NCBI GenBank assembly: GCA_963774345.1
Contig: CAVZFB010000029.1
Location: 1 to 64,000, forward strand
Direction of reading: 5' to 3'
From: AP-15 sp963774345
Lineage (GTDB): Bacteria; Pseudomonadota; Alphaproteobacteria; ATCC43930; CGMCC-115725
Length of the DNA stretch: 64,000 bases
Shown piece after piece: positions 9,603-18,078 of this stretch (within the stretch, counting starts at the first letter, position 1; every line of letters begins with the position of its first letter). The notes under the pieces were generated by a model, which saw nothing but the letters and a program-made list of their open reading frames with translations, was not told the origin of the DNA and ran no database searches. The translations under genes were made by a program, and so were the position numbers.

Positions 9603-10073
9603 TCACTGCAGCGGCGGGCAGGACAGATGGGCCTGAATTTGGGCCATCACATCAGCGTTGAATTGGTGGCTGGCGCATTGCGCATTGTATTGCGCGACGT
9701 GGCTATTGTAGCGGGCGGTTGCCTGTTCCGCGTTGGATACGACCGGGCCGAGTGACTGTTGATAGGCGGCGTCGCGCTGCTGGAGGAGCGCCTTATAGCG
9801 TCCGACCGAATTGGGGTTGTTGACATCGACGTTGGGACGGGCTTGCGCGAGCTGGGCGTCGAGATCGGCGAGATGCTGGCGCACCGCGGCGAGCGCCTGG
9901 GTCTTGGCCGACATGTCGCCGGACAGGGCCGCCACTCCTTGCTGCATGCACAGGCAGGTGGTGATCTCGGCCGGGTCGCTGGACATCTGCGCGCGCGCTG
10001 TGGCAGCGCCTGTGACAAGCAAGAGACCGGCGCCAAAAAGCATCGCGCCGCAGACCCCAATCGAACGTGCCAT
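9603..10073 (-). CDS. Secreted alpha-helical protein of unknown function
   Basis: An intact 156-residue protein starts at ATG 10073 with AAGGAAAC upstream. An N-terminal signal peptide (about residues 1-28, ending ATARAQ) points to the periplasm. The rest is rich in Ala, Gln and Leu with heptad-like spacing (TQALAAVRQHLADLDAQLAQA), suggesting a coiled coil, and four cysteines (CLC near 41, QCAS near 133, SCPP at the end) could form disulfides. I do not recognise a named family. Its stop lies three bases from the hisI remnant on the other strand. The DUF3618 operon is also on the minus strand upstream but is separated from it by about 45 bases. Confidence 0.65.
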   Translation of the reverse strand: MARSIGVCGAMLFGAGLLLVTGAATARAQMSSDPAEITTCLCMQQGVAALSGDMSAKTQALAAVRQHLADLDAQLAQARPNVDVNNPNSVGRYKALLQQRDAAYQQSLGPVVSNAEQATARYNSHVAQYNAQCASHQFNADVMAQIQAHLSCPPLQ

Positions 10074-10118
10074 TGATTTGTTTCCTTCATCCCTATCGCG
10101 TGTGAAAAAGCCCGAGGC

Positions 10119-10745
10119 TCAGCCCTCGTCGGCGGCGCCGCGCGAGGTCCGGGCCATGGCGCGGATGGTGTCGGCCGCACAGTGGCCGAGTTGCTCGGTC
10201 CTTTCCCATAGATCCTCGCGCGCCTGTGCAACCACCTCCCGCTCGCGCCGCGCTGACGGCAGCAACACGGCGACGGCCGCGCCGCACACGATCCCGGCCA
10301 GCCCAAACAGCAACGGGTTGCGCGCGACGCCGCCGGTCAGCCGCCGGCCGGCACGGCATGCTCGCCCGCGGGGATGCGCGATCTTTTCGGGGTGGTCGCC
10401 GGCGCATTCGAACGCGGCGCCGCCTGCCGGGTTCGGAGCCGCGGGGCGCTCGCCTCGACCCGGTGCGGTCTTGCCGAGGAGACCGGTGTTTTCGGCGACG
10501 AGCCAAGCGACGCCAAGGCCGATCAGCGCCAGCGGCGCTGGATCCGCGCGAAATGCGCCGCCGAGCCCCATCCCGCCCAGCCCATTTGCGCTCCAAGATC
10601 GCTTGACCATGTTCGCTGCCTTTTCGACCAGATGTTTCGGGGCGAGTTCGACCGCCAACGTGTCTAGAGTAAGATCGAGCTCGACCCGCGTTCGGCCGAT
10701 TTCGTCTTCGATCTCGATCATCGACCGGCGCGAGGCCGCCCTCAT
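10119..10745 (-). CDS. DUF3618 domain membrane protein
   Basis: The start ATG shares one base with the stop of the upstream gene (TAATG at 10745-10747). The N-terminus (IEDEIGRTRVELDLTLDTLAVELAPKHLV) is the DUF3618 signature, an amphipathic helix found in alphaproteobacterial membrane-stress proteins. A first hydrophobic segment (LALIGLGVAWLV) and a second (LLFGLAGIVCGAAVAVLL) follow, and the C-terminal third is charged. Length is 208 residues. It is the third gene of a coupled trio with a holin-superfamily-like membrane protein and a single-span stress protein. Genes of this grouping are often linked to nutrient limitation or general stress, but the biochemical role is not known. Confidence 0.75.
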   Translation of the reverse strand: MRAASRRSMIEIEDEIGRTRVELDLTLDTLAVELAPKHLVEKAANMVKRSWSANGLGGMGLGGAFRADPAPLALIGLGVAWLVAENTGLLGKTAPGRGERPAAPNPAGGAAFECAGDHPEKIAHPRGRACRAGRRLTGGVARNPLLFGLAGIVCGAAVAVLLPSARREREVVAQAREDLWERTEQLGHCAADTIRAMARTSRGAADEG

Positions 10746-11176
10746 TACAGACGCTCCCTGATCCAGGTCTCGTCCTGGCGCAGCGAGCTCAAGCTGCGCC
10801 GCGGAACAAGCGATCCGGGGTCGAGCCACTTCTTGCCGAGATAGAGCAGCAAGACCCCGACCAGCAGCGCCGCCAGCCCGACGATCAGCGCCGCAAGCCA
10901 TGGGCGTACCACGGTAGCGAGCGCCAGAGTTGCCGTGGCCAACAGCGCTATCCAGCCGCTGAATACGAAAAAGACGCCGATCGCCAAAGCGATCAGGCCA
11001 AGCCCGAGCCGGTGTAGCTTGACGGCAAGTTCGGCCTTGAACAGCGCGACTTCGAGCCGAAGCAGCGCGCGCATCTGATTGGCAAGATCGGCGATCAGCG
11101 CCGCGATCGGGCGATCGGGCCTTGGCCGCTCGCCGGCCTCCTCCGGCTCGGGTGCGACGGTGTCGGGGCTCATCAA
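10745..11176 (-). CDS. Phage holin superfamily III-like membrane protein
   Basis: The 143-residue product begins MMSPDTVAPEPEEAGE and has a conserved cytoplasmic helix (LIADLANQMRALLRLEVALFKAEL). Two strongly hydrophobic hairpin segments follow (GLGLIALAIGVFFVFSGWIALL and ALIVGLAALLVGVLLLYLGKKWL). This is the Act_Holin-E / putative superfamily III holin architecture, which in bacteria is usually chromosomal and not a lysis gene. The start overlaps the previous stop by four bases and the stop overlaps the next start by one base, so the trio is a tight operon. It probably works in the inner membrane together with the DUF3618 protein. Confidence 0.75.
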   Translation of the reverse strand: MMSPDTVAPEPEEAGERPRPDRPIAALIADLANQMRALLRLEVALFKAELAVKLHRLGLGLIALAIGVFFVFSGWIALLATATLALATVVRPWLAALIVGLAALLVGVLLLYLGKKWLDPGSLVPRRSLSSLRQDETWIRERL

Positions 11177-11715
11177 CGGGCCTCTCGGGGTTTTGAGCCC
11201 TCGTCGAACCGGCCGGCGAGCGCACCGTTGCCGGCGGCGCTCGAAACGGCTGCCGCGATCGCCTCGTCTGGTGACGGCGCGCCCATGGCGGTCGCTCCCC
11301 GGGCCTTTTCAGGGGGCGGCGCAACGAACAGAAATCGCCCGGCCAGGAAACCGGCGGCCACGGCGCCCACGACAAACAGGCTCGGATGGCGGCGCGCGGT
11401 AGCTTCGACATCGCCGAGAAGATCGACCCAGCTGGACTCGCGCAACGAGCGGGAGAATTCGTCGATTTGCTCCGCTGTCCGATCGGCATAGCCTGCAGCC
11501 ATCGGGCTCTGCGAGCGCTCGAGCGAGCGTGCCGCGGCGCGCGCCGCTTCCGCGAGGGCGCCGACTTGCTGCGCGTGACGTTCCTTATGTCGGCTGACCG
11601 CCGACAGCGCTGCCGACATCGCCGCGTCGACCAATTCGGCGAGGATGGCCTTGGCGCGTTGGCGATTCGGCCTTGAGGCGCCGGCGCCTATTGTCGAATC
11701 GGTCCGCTCGGCCAT
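11173..11715 (-). CDS. Stress-operon membrane protein, first gene of the DUF3618 trio
   Basis: This 180-residue protein has a long helical, alanine-rich N-terminal half (AMSAALSAVSRHKERHAQQVGALAEAARAAARSLE), then an ELAB/YqjD-like segment (YADRTAEQIDEFSRSL) and a single membrane helix (LFVVGAVAAGFLAGRFLFV). The arrangement resembles proteins annotated as nutrient-deprivation-induced in rhizobia. It is probably anchored to the inner membrane with the helix near the C-terminus. Its stop overlaps the start of the holin-like gene, so the three are translated together. The 260-bp gap to the divergent penicillin-binding gene holds both promoters, but I could not identify them with confidence. Confidence 0.65.
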   Translation of the reverse strand: MAERTDSTIGAGASRPNRQRAKAILAELVDAAMSAALSAVSRHKERHAQQVGALAEAARAAARSLERSQSPMAAGYADRTAEQIDEFSRSLRESSWVDLLGDVEATARRHPSLFVVGAVAAGFLAGRFLFVAPPPEKARGATAMGAPSPDEAIAAAVSSAAGNGALAGRFDEGSKPREAR

Positions 11716-11978
11716 GCCTGTCGCTCCCGCGGTGATCGCGCCATGCCTCGATCGGGATCAAGCAACGCGTGAGGTTCCTCACCTTTGATTGTAGTCAAAA
11801 CAAGGCCGTGCGCGTTAGGGTTCCCTCGTCGCATATGGACCGATCACTGCCGAACCACTGCCACAGTTTTTCCGATAATAAAAGCGACGGGGCTAGGGCG
11901 CTATCCCGGGTGGCCGAAGTTGCAGGGAAGAAGTGGCCGATAGGGCAATAAAATTCGGCGGCGGGTTGGGGGAGGCCG

Positions 11979-13955
11979 ATGCCTGATCGGAAGCTGCGCG
12001 CCGACCCGGCCGACCGCCTTGGCCCAACACCGCGGCGCCGGCGCAAACCCGCGCCGGGTCCGCCGGGCCGGGTCCGCCGACCTCGGTCGCGGCCGGCTGG
12101 TGCATTCAGATTCTGCGTCCTGCTGTTGCTGTGGACCGTGATCCTTGGCGGCGTCGTCCTCGGTTATTTCGCCCTGACCTTGCCCGACACCGGCCAATTG
12201 GTCAAATCCCAGCGGCGCCCCAGCGTCACCATGCTCGCTGCGGATGACAGCGTGCTTGCGACCTATGGCGATCTGTTCGGTCAACCGCTGAACTTGAAGG
12301 AGATGTCGCCTTATCTGCCCGAGGCGGTGATCGCGACCGAAGACCGCCGCTTCTATAGCCATTTCGGCGTTGATCCGATCGGGCTCGTCCGCGCCGCGAT
12401 GGCAGATCTCGCCGCCGGCCATGTCGTCGAGGGCGGCAGCACGATCACCCAGCAGCTCGCCAAAAACCTGTTCTTGACGCCCGAGCGGAGCCTCGGGCGC
12501 AAGATCCGAGAGACCTTGCTGGCGTTGTGGCTCGAACACCGATTCACCAAGGACCAGATCCTCGAGATCTATCTGAACCGGGTTTATCTCGGCGCCGGGA
12601 CTTACGGCGTCGACGCTGCAGCGCATCGTTATTTCGATAAATCTGCGCGGCGGATCGATCTTTACGAAAGTGCCCTGATCGCCGGCCTGTTAAAGGCGCC
12701 GGCGCGGTTCAATCCGATCCGCGATCGCGATAAAGCCGCAGCGCGAACCGAGCAAGTCCTCGCCAATATGGTCGAGGCCGGCTTTATCACCAAACACGAG
12801 GCTGCCGCGGCCAGCGAAGGCGCTTCCCTCGCCATGGTCGGCACGACTCGGCCGGGGAGCCGCTACTTCGCTGATTGGGTTGCCGAGCAGCTGGGGGATT
12901 TTGCCGGCGCCGGCAATCGGGATCTGACCGTGGTCACCACGCTCGACCCTCGGCTGCAGGCCGAGGCCGAAGGCGCCATCGACGGCGCGATCGCGCGCGA
13001 CGGCGCCAAAGCGGCGGTCAGCCAGGGCGCGTTGGTGGCGATGTCGCCCGACGGGGCGGTGCGCGCGATGGTCGGCGGGCGAAGCTATGACGCCAGCCAG
13101 TTCAATCGCGCCACCCAGGCACAGCGTCAGCCCGGCTCCGCATTCAAGCCGTTCGTCTATCTCGCTGGGCTCGAAGCCGGCCTGCAGCCGTCCGATCACT
13201 TCGTCGACGGCCCGATCCAGATCGGCGCCTGGCGGCCGCGCGATTACGGCAACCGCTACCAGGGCGACATGACGATGGCGGAAGCGCTGGCCCAATCGAT
13301 CAACACGATCGCGGTCCAGGTAGCGCTGCGCGCCGGCGTCGACAACATTGTTGCCGTCGCGCACCGACTCGGCATCGCCTCGCCATTGGCCCGAGACGCG
13401 AGCATTGCGCTAGGCACCGACGAGGTAAACCTGCTGGAGCTGGTCTCGGCCTACGCCCCCTTCGCCAATGGCGGCGCAGGGGTGTGGCCGCATGGCATCG
13501 CCGAGATCCGCGACAGCGACAGCAATATCTTGTACCGCCCCGCCGGTTCCGGCCCCGGCAGGGTCGTCAGTGCCGAATTGACCGGGGCAATGAACGCGAT
13601 GCTGAGCGGGGTCGTCGATCACGGCACCGGACGAAGCGCCGCGTTGCCGCGGCCGGTCGCCGGCAAGACCGGGACGACCCAGGATTACCGCGACGCCTGG
13701 TTTATCGGCTATACCGCCGACCTCGTCGCCGGGGTATGGCTCGGCAATGACAGTGACAAGCCGATGAACAAGGTGACCGGCGGTTCATTGCCGGCGCAGA
13801 CTTGGCGGCGGTTCATGCTGGTGGCGACGCAAGCGATGCCGGTCAGGGCATTGCCCGACATGAGTGCCCCAGAGACGGGAACGGTCGCGGCGGCGGCGCC
13901 CGGACGTGGGCTGTTCGATAATTTTTTCGGGTTGTTCGGACCGAGCCGGAGATAA
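11979..13955 (+). CDS. Class A penicillin-binding protein (PBP1-type)
   Basis: This bifunctional peptidoglycan synthase has 658 residues. After a basic cytoplasmic tail a membrane helix spans about residues 43-66. The GT51 transglycosylase domain shows the catalytic glutamate in EDRRFYSHFG (E121), GGSTITQQLAKN (152-163), RKIRE and EIYLNRVYLG. The transpeptidase domain carries SAFK (catalytic Ser387), SINT (the SxN motif) and KTGTT (from Lys563). It polymerises and cross-links glycan strands in the periplasm. It is shorter than E. coli PBP1a and lacks the OB-fold insertion, as in many alphaproteobacterial members. The gene stands alone, and a perfect hairpin lies about 45 bases after the stop. 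The ATG at 11979 follows GGGGGAGG. Confidence 0.93.
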   Translation: MPDRKLRADPADRLGPTPRRRRKPAPGPPGRVRRPRSRPAGAFRFCVLLLLWTVILGGVVLGYFALTLPDTGQLVKSQRRPSVTMLAADDSVLATYGDLFGQPLNLKEMSPYLPEAVIATEDRRFYSHFGVDPIGLVRAAMADLAAGHVVEGGSTITQQLAKNLFLTPERSLGRKIRETLLALWLEHRFTKDQILEIYLNRVYLGAGTYGVDAAAHRYFDKSARRIDLYESALIAGLLKAPARFNPIRDRDKAAARTEQVLANMVEAGFITKHEAAAASEGASLAMVGTTRPGSRYFADWVAEQLGDFAGAGNRDLTVVTTLDPRLQAEAEGAIDGAIARDGAKAAVSQGALVAMSPDGAVRAMVGGRSYDASQFNRATQAQRQPGSAFKPFVYLAGLEAGLQPSDHFVDGPIQIGAWRPRDYGNRYQGDMTMAEALAQSINTIAVQVALRAGVDNIVAVAHRLGIASPLARDASIALGTDEVNLLELVSAYAPFANGGAGVWPHGIAEIRDSDSNILYRPAGSGPGRVVSAELTGAMNAMLSGVVDHGTGRSAALPRPVAGKTGTTQDYRDAWFIGYTADLVAGVWLGNDSDKPMNKVTGGSLPAQTWRRFMLVATQAMPVRALPDMSAPETGTVAAAAPGRGLFDNFFGLFGPSRR

Positions 13956-14000
13956 ATCCGCTACAGCGGCGATACCCTCATCCGCTTCGCTGCACTCGGC

Positions 14001-14027
14001 ACGCTCTCCCGCAATGCGGGAGAGCGT
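14001..14027. repeat. Perfect 12-bp hairpin with 3-base loop
   Basis: ACGCTCTCCCGC and GCGGGAGAGCGT flank the loop AAT exactly. It sits between the convergent penicillin-binding and NIPSNAP genes and could stop transcription from both sides, although no T-run follows. The surrounding CCTCATCCGCTTCGCTGCAC looks like a dispersed alphaproteobacterial REP-type unit. Confidence 0.7.
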
Positions 14028-14047
14028 CTGGTGGATGGGTAGCGCGG

Positions 14048-14656
14048 CTAGCGCAGCGGCGAAAACGCGGCCGGAACGACCAGCATGTTCTCCTGCTTGA
14101 TGAACATGCCGCGGGTAGCGGGCGGCCACAGGCCGTCCTTGCGCGATTCCTCGCGGATGCGGGCGCGCTCGTTCGCATCCTTGTAGGCCCAGATATGGAT
14201 CCACTGGTTCAAGGGCCCGAGCTCGGTATGACCGGCGGCCGCCAACGGCGACAGTTTGACCCGTCCCTCGATCCGCTCGGCCCATTTCTCGACGACGGTC
14301 GGGGCCGATCCCGGAAGCATTGTGTAGGTGCGGATCTCGTAGAGATTGCCGTGCTGGCGCGCTGTGAAGGCCGGGCAGAACGGCGCCGCGATGACGATCT
14401 TGCTCTCCATCTCGACGATGAATTCTTGAATCTTCGGCGGCCAGGCGGTGATCGATTGCGAGCGCACGCGCGTGCGGTGCTGCAGGTCGTCATAGGGCCA
14501 GATGTGGATGATGTGATTCAGCGGGCCGACCTCGGTGTGAAAGAACGCGCCGAGAGGGGATACCTTGACGCGTTCGGTCAGCGCCTCGCCGAAGCGCTTC
14601 TCGACCTCCGGCACGGATCCCGGCTGCAAGCGGTAGGTGCGCATTTCAAAGATCAT
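14048..14656 (-). CDS. NIPSNAP family protein with two domains
   Basis: The 202-residue protein is two tandem copies of the NIPSNAP dimeric alpha/beta-barrel domain. Copy one runs from MIFEMRTYRLQPGS through GPLNHIIHIWPYDD, and copy two from LYEIRTYTMLPGS through GPLNQWIHIWAYKD. Each copy has the conserved ExRTY opening and the HIW-Y-D strand. Many members are 200-260 residues with this duplication. The fold resembles small-molecule-binding monooxygenases, but no catalytic activity is established for the bacterial proteins. The start at 14656 has GGGAGCAGG upstream. The gene is monocistronic and converges on the penicillin-binding gene. Confidence 0.85.
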   Translation of the reverse strand: MIFEMRTYRLQPGSVPEVEKRFGEALTERVKVSPLGAFFHTEVGPLNHIIHIWPYDDLQHRTRVRSQSITAWPPKIQEFIVEMESKIVIAAPFCPAFTARQHGNLYEIRTYTMLPGSAPTVVEKWAERIEGRVKLSPLAAAGHTELGPLNQWIHIWAYKDANERARIREESRKDGLWPPATRGMFIKQENMLVVPAAFSPLR

Positions 14657-14762
14657 CGACCTGCTCCCGTTGTCATGAGTTCAGCGCCGGCATTCTAAGG
14701 TCGCAGGGGGGCGAGTCAAACGCGGCTCCGTGCTGTCCTTGCGACGCTGTCCCTGGTTGAGC

Positions 14763-15673
14763 TCAGTTGCTCCAGCGCCGCCAGCAGAGGAGCGCGAACC
14801 CCGCCAGCGCCGAGGCGAGCAGCGCGAGCGATCCGGGTTCGGGGACGACAGAAATCCGGTTGATCGTGACTAAGCCGTTACCGTCGTTGACGCCTGCCTC
14901 CAGCATCGGTGCCAAGGAATTGGCCGCGATAAACGAGCCGCCGCCCCCGCCCCCGTCGCTATCGGCGCCCATAACTAGGCCAGAACCCCCGCCGCCTCCG
15001 GAATAGCCGCCGCCCCGCCGCCGCCATTCATGCCAGCGCCGCCGCCCCCGCCAAAGCCGCCGGTGGCGGTCCCACTCGTGCCGCCGGTGAAGCCATCGGC
15101 AGCATCGAGGCCGCCGTTCCCCGAGCCCGTGCCGACGCCATTGCCGCCATCGCTCAAGAAACCCGCACCGCCACCACCATTGAATTGAGCATCGAAACTG
15201 CCGCCACCACCGCCCATGCCGTTCGTACCGCCGGCGCCGGCATTGGTGCCTTGTCCGGCTTGGCCGGCGGTGGTGGTTTGACCCGGTCTGCCGGTCGCGT
15301 CGAAACCAGCGCCGCCGCCACCGCCAGCGACGAGCAGCGGGACGGTAGTGCCCGTGAAGACCGCGCTCATACCGCCGCCGCCGCCCGCGTTGGCCGTATC
15401 GCTCCCGCCCTGGCCGCCCACCGCGATCATCAGGACAGTGCCGGCCGTAAGCAGGATGTGGCCGCTGTCGAAAGCCCCCAACCCACCTATCGCCCCATCT
15501 CCACCGGCGCCGCCTTGCGCGCCGTCGGCAGTTATCTGATAGACGCCAGTGCTGGGCACGGTGAAGTCGACAACCGTCCCGGTGAAGGTGAAGTCGATGG
15601 GTGCGGCGCGTGCCACGGCCGCTCCGATTAACACTGACTGAAGCGCTATCCCCACAAAAAGCTTATGATGCAT
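14763..15673 (-). CDS. Glycine-rich PEP-CTERM protein (frame break near 15005)
   Basis: The start is taken as ATG 15673 (MHHKLF), giving a signal peptide ending in VARAAP. A short beta-rich module follows (IDFTFTGTVVDFTVPSTGVYQITADGAQGG). A long glycine-rich region then has repeated GGGG blocks (for example LLVAGGGGGAGFDATG), like the glycine-rich domain of some surface and receptor proteins. One base is missing near 15005 in a GGC-repeat tract. Correcting it leads to GLVMGADSDGGGGGGSFI and the PEP-CTERM tail VPEPGSLALLASALAG with the basic end RRWSN. The protein should be exported and handled by an exosortase. The simple-repeat tract makes the break either a replication slip or a read error. 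Confidence 0.7.
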
Positions 15674-15718
15674 CGATGATCTCCGACCACGCATGCCGTC
15701 CTAATCGCATTTCACGCG

Positions 15719-15754
15719 ATTTTTATTCAAGCGAAGATTTTTATTCAAGCAAAG
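15719..15754. repeat. Tandem 18-bp repeat upstream of the glycine-rich PEP-CTERM gene
   Basis: ATTTTTATTCAAGCGAAG is followed directly by ATTTTTATTCAAGCAAAG, with one mismatch in 18. The pair lies 46-81 bases before the start at 15673, where a promoter or regulator site would be expected, and is much more AT-rich than its surroundings. Confidence 0.6.
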
Positions 15755-15888
15755 AAGTATCAAGCGGTTCCGGTTGTCGCCGGAACCACGCTAATTTTTG
15801 TGTAACGGATGCCGACACGCCCTTTGCCTTGCAGTGTAAAATTTCCCAGCAAGCGGCGCGAAACCGGGTGGTCACCGTGTGGCTGCCG

Positions 15889-16917
15889 CTACTTGCCGGC
15901 GTAGCGACGACGCACAAAGGCGCTCATGCCGAGCAGACCGCCGGCGAGCAAAAGCAGCGACGCCGGCTCGGGCACCGTACCCACGGTACCGATCGTATTT
16001 TCCATTCCATTGAGATAGAAGCCGACGACCCTGCCCTGATCATTGATGCCGTTGATGGTGGTCCCGAGCGAACCGGCGGGATCGAGCGTCGTGAACATGC
16101 CGGCGTTATCGAGAAAGCCGTGCATCACTCCGCCTGCATCGATGTAGTCGCCGACGATCTCGCCGAGATCGTTGAGACCGAGAGCCTGGGTGGAGGCCGA
16201 CCCAAAAGCCTGGAACGGCGTTATCGTGCCGCCGATATCGGTGAAGGCGGAGAAATCCCCCATCGTGTCGTATTGATAAAAGCCTACCACCTCGCCGTTG
16301 TCATTTACGCCGGTAGCCTGGCTGTTGAAATTCATCGGCAGCAGAGCGTTGATATTGGTGAAGACTGGGCTCGTGAAGGACGGACCGCCTGAGACCGTCA
16401 GCGCCATCTGCAGAGTGGCGCCGGCTGGGTCGGTGGAGGAATAGCCGGCCGCGACCGTGCCCATTTTGTTGATGCCGAGCAGCTGGTTGAAGGCCGTCCC
16501 CGGCGCATTGACGGTGGTGAACGTACCGCCGGTCTGCGCAAATCCATTCGCGACCCCACCGGTAATGGAGAAGCCAACAGTCGTTCCGGCGCCGCTGATG
16601 CCGATCACCTGCGTGCCGCCGTCTGCGCCGGCAACGTTCTGCCGAGTAAAGTTAGTAGGCACCGGCGGGAGGACCAGCTGGAAGCCGTTGAAAGTCGTCA
16701 TGTTGCCGTAGCCCACGATGGTGCTGGCATCGTTGATGCCAAGCGCCTGGGTGAACGTGGGATTCAGCGGATCGACGATATCCTGAAATGTGTACCCGGC
16801 CTGCGCCGACGGCGCGCCCCAGGCGAGCGCCGCTGCAGCAAATGCACTCAGGGCGAGCCTAGCCGTGCAGCCCTGGCTCACCGACACGGAACCACTCCAA
16901 GAAGCCATCCCAGCCAT
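15889..16917 (-). CDS. PEP-CTERM protein with HAF-type repeats
   Basis: An intact 342-residue protein begins with a signal peptide (about residues 1-40, ending SAQAGY). The body is six repeats of the HAF type, each built around a G-[IL]-N-x-x-[GS]-x-[IV]-[VA]-G core: LGINDASTIVGY, IGISGAGTTVGF, LGINKMGTVAAGY, TGVNDNGEVVGF, LGLNDLGEIVGD and NGINDQGRVVGF. The repeats likely make a beta-propeller-like or solenoid surface domain. The C-terminus is a textbook PEP-CTERM signal: VPEPASLLLLAGG, a membrane helix and the basic end RRRYAGK. It should be exported, then cut and attached or released by an exosortase encoded elsewhere. The roughly 210-bp AT-rich region upstream should hold its promoter. Confidence 0.85.
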   Translation of the reverse strand: MAGMASWSGSVSVSQGCTARLALSAFAAAALAWGAPSAQAGYTFQDIVDPLNPTFTQALGINDASTIVGYGNMTTFNGFQLVLPPVPTNFTRQNVAGADGGTQVIGISGAGTTVGFSITGGVANGFAQTGGTFTTVNAPGTAFNQLLGINKMGTVAAGYSSTDPAGATLQMALTVSGGPSFTSPVFTNINALLPMNFNSQATGVNDNGEVVGFYQYDTMGDFSAFTDIGGTITPFQAFGSASTQALGLNDLGEIVGDYIDAGGVMHGFLDNAGMFTTLDPAGSLGTTINGINDQGRVVGFYLNGMENTIGTVGTVPEPASLLLLAGGLLGMSAFVRRRYAGK

Positions 16918-17128
16918 GACCGTTCCCCTCTTGAATTTCGATTTATCGTTAATTTGCCGACAAAATCTCTAAACGCAAATGCATTTTTACAAATGACATA
17001 AAAATTTCTCAAGTTTTGCCTAAGAACTAACCAATATACCGCGAATGACTCTCATTCTATCCTTCTGTGCAACAAATTGTAACTCTGCAGAATCAAATTT
17101 TATCTAGCGTTGGCTGTTTAAGGTCTGG

Positions 17129-18071
17129 TTAAGGAAGCAGTGCTAGTCTTTCCGTTAACAGATCGTAGAGCCCATCGGCATCGACCGCCGTCAAAAACCG
17201 GGTGTTCGGCTTCCGATCAGTAACGCCCCACCAATCGACCACCGTCATCCCCGTGGTCAGCGGGCTGCCGGTCTCGACCGCGACATTGACCTCGCGGCCG
17301 GTGAAAAGTCCGGGGCGCAGCAGATAGGCGGTGACGCAAGGATCGTGCAGCGCCATGCCGCGCTCTCCGAATTTGCTGGTGCGGGTCGCTTCGAAGCCGG
17401 ACAGCAAGGACGCAACTGCCGGTCCGCAGCGGTTGTCGAGCGCGTTCAGCGCCGCAATCCGCGGCGGCGTGCTAAGCACCTGATGGGTGACGTCGAGCGG
17501 TATCATCGTGATCGGGATGCCTGAACTCAAGCACGACCTCGGCCGCGTGCGGATCGACATGGATGTTGAATTCGGCAGCCGGCGTGACATTGCCGATTTC
17601 GAAACCGGCGCCGCCCATGACCACCACCTCGCCGATCCTGGCGGAGATGTCGGGAGCCTTCACCAATGCCATGGCGATATCGGTCAGGGGCCCGAGGGCA
17701 GCCACGGTGATGCTGCCCGGCTCAGCCGCGCGCAAGGTTTCGATGATGAAGTCGACACCGTGTTGCGCCTGCAAGGGCATCGCCGGCTCCGGCAGACCCA
17801 GCTTCTCACCCAATGAATTGCCGTGAATGGCGGCGGCCGTTGCGAGCGGACGGAGCAGCGGACGCGCGCAGCCGGCATAAACGGAGACGTCCGGGCGTCC
17901 CGCCAATTCGCACACCCGGCGCGTATTCCGCTCAGTCAGCGCCAGCGGCAGGTTGCCGGCGACCGCGACAATCCCCTCCACCTCCAACTCCTCGGGTCCC
18001 GCCAATGCGAGCAGGATCGCGACGGCATCGTCGATGCCGGGGTCAGTGTCGATGATGATCCGGCGCGGCAT
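17129..18071 (-). CDS. Nucleoside hydrolase, IunH/Rih family (frame break near 17517)
   Basis: The N-terminus RIIIDTDPGIDDAVAILLAL carries the calcium-binding DTDPGxDD signature. AAIHGNSLGE and a VVVMGGAGFEIGNVTPAAEFNIHVDPHAAEVVL segment follow in family order. A one-base shift near 17517 (GAGTTCAGG, one T too many) divides the gene. Correction gives VVLESGIPITMIPLDVTHQVL and the C-terminal half with HDPCVTAYLL. The enzyme splits nucleosides into base and ribose for salvage. It begins only seven bases after the sdhB stop, so it may be read from the sdh transcript, although the functions are not linked. Confidence 0.85.
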
Positions 18072-18078
18072 TCGCGGC

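Noticed and set aside
14975..15673. GGC/GCC-rich repeats looking like a tandem-repeat or CRISPR-like array
   Set aside because: They encode the glycine-rich domain of a PEP-CTERM protein, and there are no regular spacers.
15813..15830. GACACGCCCTTTGCC resembling a sigma-54 promoter
   Set aside because: It has a mismatch in the -24 element and points along the plus strand, where no gene starts, while both PEP-CTERM genes are on the minus strand.
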